Origin: CAYMLL01 sp964390645
Lineage (GTDB): Bacteria > Planctomycetota > UBA8108
Direction of reading: 5' to 3'
NCBI GenBank assembly: GCA_964390645.1
Contig: CAYMLL010000011.1
Coordinates: forward strand, 1 to 57,863
DNA: 57,863 bases
The notes beneath the pieces were generated by a model. That model saw nothing but the letters and a program-made list of their open reading frames with translations, searched no databases and was not told where the DNA came from. Positions 53,373-57,863 of the stretch are shown here, piece after piece. Positions within the stretch are counted from its first letter, which is position 1. The number at the start of each line of letters is the position of its first letter. Made by a program: the position numbers and the translations under genes.

Positions 53373-55013
53373 TCAGCCGGTGATCTTCTCCAGCAGTCCC
53401 GTCGTCTGCAGGACCGACATCGTGCCCAGCGAGAAGTAGAACAGACCGGCGAAGACGAGTGCCAGACGAATCAGGAAGTGCGGCCTCAGCGCAGGAGGCA
53501 GCAGCGTCGTGTTGATCCTCAGCGTGTGCCAGCAGCTGACACCGAGAGCGATGTTGAAGAACATCGTCGCGTACGTGATCAGGGAACCCGGGTCCAGGGA
53601 CAGCATGATGATGCCGAAGACCGAGTACCCGAGCAGCACGCGGAGATAGACTTTCTTGATCTGCCTGGGATCCATCTGCCTCAACCTGGCGCTGCTGGTC
53701 CAGAAGACATCGACCCAGCGACGGATGATGCCGTCCGCCGACGCGGACATCGTGGGAGCCAGAACCAGAAACCCACAGAAAATCGTCATGAACCAGCAGA
53801 ACTGACCGAGCCCCACACCCGACTGGGCCGACACGGTGTCCTGGACGCCCTCGGCAGTCATCACGGCCATCGTCCAGTTGTTGTCCACCTGCGTGTCGGC
53901 AGGCTGGAGGAACTGGATCGAAAGCATCGCGGGCAGCGCCAGCCCGATGAAACAGGTCGGCAACCAGACCGCCAGCTGATCGCGGGTAACGTGCTTGTAC
54001 CATGCCCGCCAGCGAGGTAGCGATTCGTCGTTCACCTCGAAGACTGTCCCGACGTGAGACAGTTCGATGTCGTGGCCGCCGATCGCGCTGGGAATTGCGC
54101 CGACGTGGTGTCCCATGCCCCAACCCTGATCGCGGGTGTAGTTGCTGACCGGTGTGTTCGAGAGACCTCCCGACCCGGCAATTGCCGCCAGGGCCGCGAT
54201 GAAGGCGATCATCGTGAAGTCGATGTCAGGAAATCCCTGGCCACCGAGAAGCGAGGTGAAGATGTTCTGCACGTTTTCACCCCGGATCACCTCGGTGGCA
54301 TCGGCCGCGGGCTTGATGGGGACGGTCCCGATCTTGAAGAAACCGGTCGTGATCTCGACCCATGTGTCCCACTTCGAATACATGAGGGCCAGGAACAACA
54401 GGAACCCGAAGACGACGACCAGCTTGAAGGTCATCACGGCCTTCAGCGATCGGTAAATCTTGCCCCCGAACAGGAGCGGGATCAGCGCCCCGATGAAAAT
54501 GGCGTACGCCAGTCCCTTCATCAGCCAGAAATCACCCGTCACATTCACGGGGTCGGGAATCACCCCTCCCTTCAGGAGCGTCGCCACGGGCGTGGCGGCG
54601 TTGGCGGCGAGGTAGGGAAAGACCGAGCCAAAATCAAGCAGCAGGTAGGCGACGATCCAGAAACGAGGTCCGGGCATCGTACGGAACTTGCCGGTGAAGA
54701 TCGGTTCGCCGGTGTAGAGCGTGTAGCGGCTGATCTCGATGTTGTAGATCACCTGTCCGAGCACGCTGAGCGTGGCCAGCCACAGCAGGGCACCGCCATA
54801 GACGGCAGTGACCTTCGGTCCCATCAGCCACTCGCCGCCACCAATCGCCGACCCGCCCATGATCAGGCCCGGGCCGAGAAGCGCGAACCAGTTCCTCGAC
54901 GTGAAGACCGGTGCCTTGATCAGCTCGCCGGTGTTCCACCGCGGCATCTCCGGCGAACCGGGGTGTGGCGCTTCGAATGAGCCGGCGGTCGGTTCGGGGG
55001 TCACTTCGCCCAT
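53373..55013 (-). CDS. Nramp-like membrane transporter
   Basis: About 546 residues with 11-12 hydrophobic segments. The first helix reads FALLGPGLIMGGSAIGGGEW, the position where Nramp metal transporters carry the DPGN metal-binding motif; here it is GGSAIGGGEWL, so canonical divalent-metal ligands are missing. Other helices: YNIEISRYTLYTGEPIFTGK, LAYAIFIGALIPLLFGGKIY, FIAALAAIAGSGGLSNTPVS, CWFMTIFCGFLVLAPTMSAS. This planctomycete branch is of unknown substrate. The start at ATG 55013 precedes a short cytoplasmic N-terminus. The gene is flanked on both sides by transposase tails in the same orientation, suggesting acquisition or movement by that element. Confidence 0.82.
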   Translation of the reverse strand: MGEVTPEPTAGSFEAPHPGSPEMPRWNTGELIKAPVFTSRNWFALLGPGLIMGGSAIGGGEWLMGPKVTAVYGGALLWLATLSVLGQVIYNIEISRYTLYTGEPIFTGKFRTMPGPRFWIVAYLLLDFGSVFPYLAANAATPVATLLKGGVIPDPVNVTGDFWLMKGLAYAIFIGALIPLLFGGKIYRSLKAVMTFKLVVVFGFLLFLALMYSKWDTWVEITTGFFKIGTVPIKPAADATEVIRGENVQNIFTSLLGGQGFPDIDFTMIAFIAALAAIAGSGGLSNTPVSNYTRDQGWGMGHHVGAIPSAIGGHDIELSHVGTVFEVNDESLPRWRAWYKHVTRDQLAVWLPTCFIGLALPAMLSIQFLQPADTQVDNNWTMAVMTAEGVQDTVSAQSGVGLGQFCWFMTIFCGFLVLAPTMSASADGIIRRWVDVFWTSSARLRQMDPRQIKKVYLRVLLGYSVFGIIMLSLDPGSLITYATMFFNIALGVSCWHTLRINTTLLPPALRPHFLIRLALVFAGLFYFSLGTMSVLQTTGLLEKITG

Positions 55014-55164
55014 GAAACAGGCTCCGTATCGGGACAAGAGAGGGCAGAACGCGACAGGGACAAAGTTCGAGATGCCGGGAAGAATCGCAGACGTGTCGAG
55101 GTATTGCAACTGCTCTCCCGGAACGGACCGACTGCTCTGTCGTGACCCCGTGTGGTCAAGAAAC

Positions 55165-55335
55165 TCATGCGGCCTCCCGACGGTAGAACTTCAGGTGTCC
55201 ACGGAGCCGCTCACCAGAGCGAATCGATCCGTTTCCGGCGTCGGGTTCTCGCGCAGAAAAGAGCATCACGTTGTCCTTGCCCTGGTAATTGCTCTCTCCG
55301 TGGAGGTGCTCGACATAGGAGTTCAGCGCTCGTTC
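55165..55335 (-). pseudogene. Integrase/transposase C-terminal remnant, copy 2
   Basis: The minus strand reads ERALNSYVEHLHGESNYQGK, DNVMLFSAREPDAGNGSIRS and GERLRGHLKFYRREAA, then stop. It aligns with copy 1 at 53062 (LNSYV..LH, GKDNV.LF.ARE, REA). In both copies GAGTTTCTTGACC follows the end of the frame, so the similarity reaches past the stop. Confidence 0.78.
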
Positions 55336-55657
55336 CGAGGGCAGTATCCGCGCCACGGAGACGCGGATTCAAGGCGATGGACGGTGACCCGCGATGACAC
55401 GCAACCTGGTCCCGTTGCAAGCGTTCGAATACTCTGACTCGACGCGCTTCGGCGAGACCGACGGACGATCGATGTACTGAAGTACCGTGACACCGTTGAA
55501 GTACGAGACGGCGCGAGGTCGAGTCTGCGATCGCTCCCTCCATCGCCCTCTTTGACGCCACTGTCCGGGAGGACGCACGCGACCGGACGAGGCACGATCG
55601 TCTGGATCATCAGCCGCTAGGCTTGCCCCTTCGGGAGTGTCGAGAGGTCGATGCCCG
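55336..55657. other. Intergenic region, nothing recognised
   Basis: About 320 bp between the transposase tail and the last gene. One minus-strand frame gives AVSYFNGVTVLQYIDRPSVS-PKRVES, which looks protein-like but matches nothing I know; it may be another relic. Confidence 0.4.
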
Positions 55658-57863
55658 TCAGTCGAAAAACCCCATGTCCTTGGCGCAGGTTTGCACCATG
55701 ATGCGAGAGTCCCGCGCAAGACTCTTCGCGGCCTGGTTGCCCGGCTCGACGGTCACGAGCTTCGAGGCCCCCTGGCTGGCGAGCCCGAAGTGGTCCATGG
55801 CGCGCCGTCGATGTCGCGACGCGCCATCGGAGCCGGGGAGCGATCGACGGACATGCTCGCGTCCCTTCGAGTAGTGCTTGAGCGCGAACGCGAGAAGGTC
55901 CTTCGTGCTCGACGGGATCGACTCCTTCGTCGAAATTTCGGCAACCGGCGGCAGCTTGATGACGTCGTCGGCGCCGGTCGAACGGGCCTTCACACCGCTG
56001 CGCTTCGTCCCGCTCGGCTTCTTCGCAACGCGACCGAGCGGGTCGTCGCGGCCGCTCGCGCGTTTCCAGAAACGCAGGAGGCGGGTCGCATCGTCGGCGA
56101 AGTAGGTCTCGAGGACCCACTCGAACTCGTCGAGCCGGATCGCCTCATCGAGGAACGCGGTGCCCATGTTCTCGACACGATTCGTCTTCGCGAAAAGGGC
56201 CAGAGAGAACAGCGACGCGGCCTTGCTGCGCGGGCGGACAGACGCGATCCCCTCGCGCCGGTCTCCCAGCTCCTTGCGCTTTGCAGCGCGCCACTGCGCC
56301 GCGCTCAACGTCGTCTCTTTCACGAGAAGACTCGCGCGCACGCGCGCCTCGCCTCCGTAGCTCGGCTGCACCCATACATGGCTGGCATCGCGGCGCAGCA
56401 CGTGGACGCTTCGCTCGAACGTGCCGTCTTTCGAGCTGCGGAGGACGACTCTCGTGACGTCCGGCGAGGTCGCGAGATGGCTGACGGGTGTTGCCGACGT
56501 CAGCGCGTCGAAGAGCCCGACGCGGTAGCGCTCCTTGCGAATCTCCGCCTTGCGATTCCCGCCTCCGGGGAGCGACTCGAGCTTCTTCAACGCGGCCGAG
56601 GCAAAAGCGAAGTCCATGTCACGCGTCGCCGCCGTCGCCATCCGCTCCAATGACACCGCGTCGTCCGGAAGGTCGCGCGAACGACGCGTGATTTGCGGCG
56701 CGACGCTCCCGGACGATCCGCCGTCACCTCTCCCGACCTTCACCGTGCCGCCGCTCTCGCGCCGCAGTTTCTCGATGACCGCGACGAGGTCGCTCGACGT
56801 TGCGGCGTTGCGCTCTATCACGACGTGCCGACCCTCGTAGCGCCATCCCGATCTCAACTCTCGCGCCATCGCGTCGATCAGCTCGGCGACCGAGCAGCCC
56901 TCCGCTCGACACCGGAGAGTCGTACCTCGCCGGACGCCCTTCACCGACACGCGTACGTCGAACCAGCGCAGGAGGCTGCCGATCTGCTCGACGGCGAGCG
57001 ACGGAAGAGAGATCTCGACGCGCTCGGACAGCGCGCGGTACGCCGCCTCCTGGCTCGGACTGAAGCCGACATCGACGTCCCAGACCTCGAACCAGTTGCG
57101 CGGATGGCCGAGGCGATTGCGCAGGAAGCGGCCCACGATTCTCACGCGGTGTCCCGCCGGAATCGACCCGATCTTCGTCCGCACGTCGAACGGGTACGCG
57201 CGCGACAGGCTGGAGACCGACGCTCCCCAGCCGCTCTTGCCGAGGAAGTGGATGTGTCCTTTCGCGGTCGGCAGCCAGACGAAAAAGTTCACGTTGTGAT
57301 CGATCTCGCCACGGATCGTCAGCCTGCCCGCCGGCTCCTTGCCGAGCTTCTCCTCGTAGCCGTCGAAGAAGCCATCGACGGCGACCCACTTGCCGCTATT
57401 CCGGTCCGGGAACGCCGAGAGCAGCTCCGGTGTGAGCCGGATATCCGGCGGCTTCTCGATGCTCGGCGGCGCGACGAAGCTGGTCGAGGAAGACCTCTTC
57501 GCGTGCAGCACATCGAAGGGCTCGAGGAACTTCGCGAACTCGCTCGCGTACGAGAGCATGAAGTTCGCCTTGACGCGCACGTCGCGCCCGGCGCTCTTCC
57601 AGACGGGGTGGGCAGTGGCGACCGCGGCGGTCGTCGCCGGCGTCGACCTGAGCCGTCCGCGGATCGGCATCGAAAGCGTGTAGCGCGGCTCGATTCCGCG
57701 GAAGAGGTTCAGCGTCGCGCTCTGATCGACCTCGAGGATCATCCTCTCGACGGTCGCGAGCGCGGAGCTCAGCGGTCGCTTGAGGACCTTGCGATCGCGG
57801 ACCTTCATCAGCACGTCCTTCAGCGTCTGGCGCTCCTTGTCGGTGATGCTGTAGTCGTCGGTG
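55658..57863 (-). CDS. Large protein with secretin-STN-like segment, 5' end outside window
   Basis: The frame is open to the right edge (upstream codons give DDYSITDKERQTLKDVLMKV), so at least 734 residues are present and the start is missing. I do not recognise the whole. Residues around 57300-57060 form a beta-rich domain (AGRLTIRGEIDHNVNFFVWL, GSIPAGHRVRIVGRFLRNR). Next comes a segment like the secretin/TonB short N-terminal (STN) domain: VEISLPSLAVEQIGSLLRWF, GTTLRCRAEGCSVAELIDAM, SGWRYEGRHVVIER. The C-terminal half is charged and helical, with FSLALFAKTNRVENMGTAFL. No membrane helix is visible in the part present. It may be a periplasmic envelope protein; that is only inference. Confidence 0.6.
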   Translation of the reverse strand, partial: TDDYSITDKERQTLKDVLMKVRDRKVLKRPLSSALATVERMILEVDQSATLNLFRGIEPRYTLSMPIRGRLRSTPATTAAVATAHPVWKSAGRDVRVKANFMLSYASEFAKFLEPFDVLHAKRSSSTSFVAPPSIEKPPDIRLTPELLSAFPDRNSGKWVAVDGFFDGYEEKLGKEPAGRLTIRGEIDHNVNFFVWLPTAKGHIHFLGKSGWGASVSSLSRAYPFDVRTKIGSIPAGHRVRIVGRFLRNRLGHPRNWFEVWDVDVGFSPSQEAAYRALSERVEISLPSLAVEQIGSLLRWFDVRVSVKGVRRGTTLRCRAEGCSVAELIDAMARELRSGWRYEGRHVVIERNAATSSDLVAVIEKLRRESGGTVKVGRGDGGSSGSVAPQITRRSRDLPDDAVSLERMATAATRDMDFAFASAALKKLESLPGGGNRKAEIRKERYRVGLFDALTSATPVSHLATSPDVTRVVLRSSKDGTFERSVHVLRRDASHVWVQPSYGGEARVRASLLVKETTLSAAQWRAAKRKELGDRREGIASVRPRSKAASLFSLALFAKTNRVENMGTAFLDEAIRLDEFEWVLETYFADDATRLLRFWKRASGRDDPLGRVAKKPSGTKRSGVKARSTGADDVIKLPPVAEISTKESIPSSTKDLLAFALKHYSKGREHVRRSLPGSDGASRHRRRAMDHFGLASQGASKLVTVEPGNQAAKSLARDSRIMVQTCAKDMGFFD

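Overview
The window is high-GC DNA that looks like Planctomycetota. The clade-specific evidence is four gene pairs in which a cytochrome-type DUF1549/DUF1553 protein sits beside a Tat-exported DUF1501 protein, one DUF1592/DUF1552 pair, a beta-propeller/HEAT/c-heme protein of the PVC type, Gfo/Idh/MocA proteins with Tat signals, and an SGNH/ThuA protein. No rRNA, tRNA or CRISPR array was seen. A 10-N gap at 13655-13664 shows that this is a scaffolded assembly, probably a metagenome bin or draft genome.

Region 1 (1 to about 7.3 kb and 14.1 to 19.9 kb) is a redox and signalling island. It holds the end of heme O synthase, a SCO1/SenC copper chaperone, two radical SAM proteins (one HemN/HemW-like), a PAS protein, a Cys-rich membrane protein, an orphan sulfite-oxidase dimerisation domain, an SQR-like flavoprotein, CBS-pair proteins, a universal stress protein, a sigma-54 response regulator and a PAS-GAF histidine kinase. 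By eye I find three exact GTGA-N6-TCAC (CRP/FNR-type) palindromes and three GG-N10-GC sigma-54 promoters in its intergenic regions. This suggests an oxygen- or redox-controlled regulon run by a CRP/FNR regulator and by the NtrC-type regulator encoded here. The island is also decaying: a glyoxalase-like gene has an in-frame TGA, a CBS-pair gene has an in-frame TAG, only the tail of an octaheme-cytochrome-like gene remains, and the stress protein lacks a segment.

Region 2 (7.3 to 14.1 kb) interrupts the island with a DUF1501/DUF1549-DUF1553 pair, a secreted monoheme protein, and two DUF1501 fragments on either side of the N gap that share a 29-nt exact repeat.

Region 3 (20.3 to 27.5 kb) is a carbohydrate-related cluster: an SGNH-SGNH-ThuA fusion, the C-terminal half of a GH78-like rhamnosidase, a Gfo/Idh/MocA oxidoreductase, an orphan signal peptide and a GH97-like glycosidase.

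Region 4 (27.5 to 43.6 kb) has a very compact five-gene minus-strand operon (DUF1549-DUF1553, DUF1501, propeller-HEAT-heme, DUF1592-type heme protein, DUF1552) encoding five CxxCH motifs and two Tat substrates. It diverges from another DUF1549-DUF1553/DUF1501 pair that has lost the N-terminal heme domain. Region 5 (43.6 to 57.9 kb) has a HEAT-repeat protein, a Gfo/Idh/MocA protein, a fourth DUF1501/DUF1549-DUF1553 pair, an Nramp-like transporter flanked by two degenerate transposase tails in the same orientation, and a large unrecognised protein with a secretin-STN-like segment that runs off the right edge. The intergenic stretches of region 5 are full of mobile-element and gene relics.
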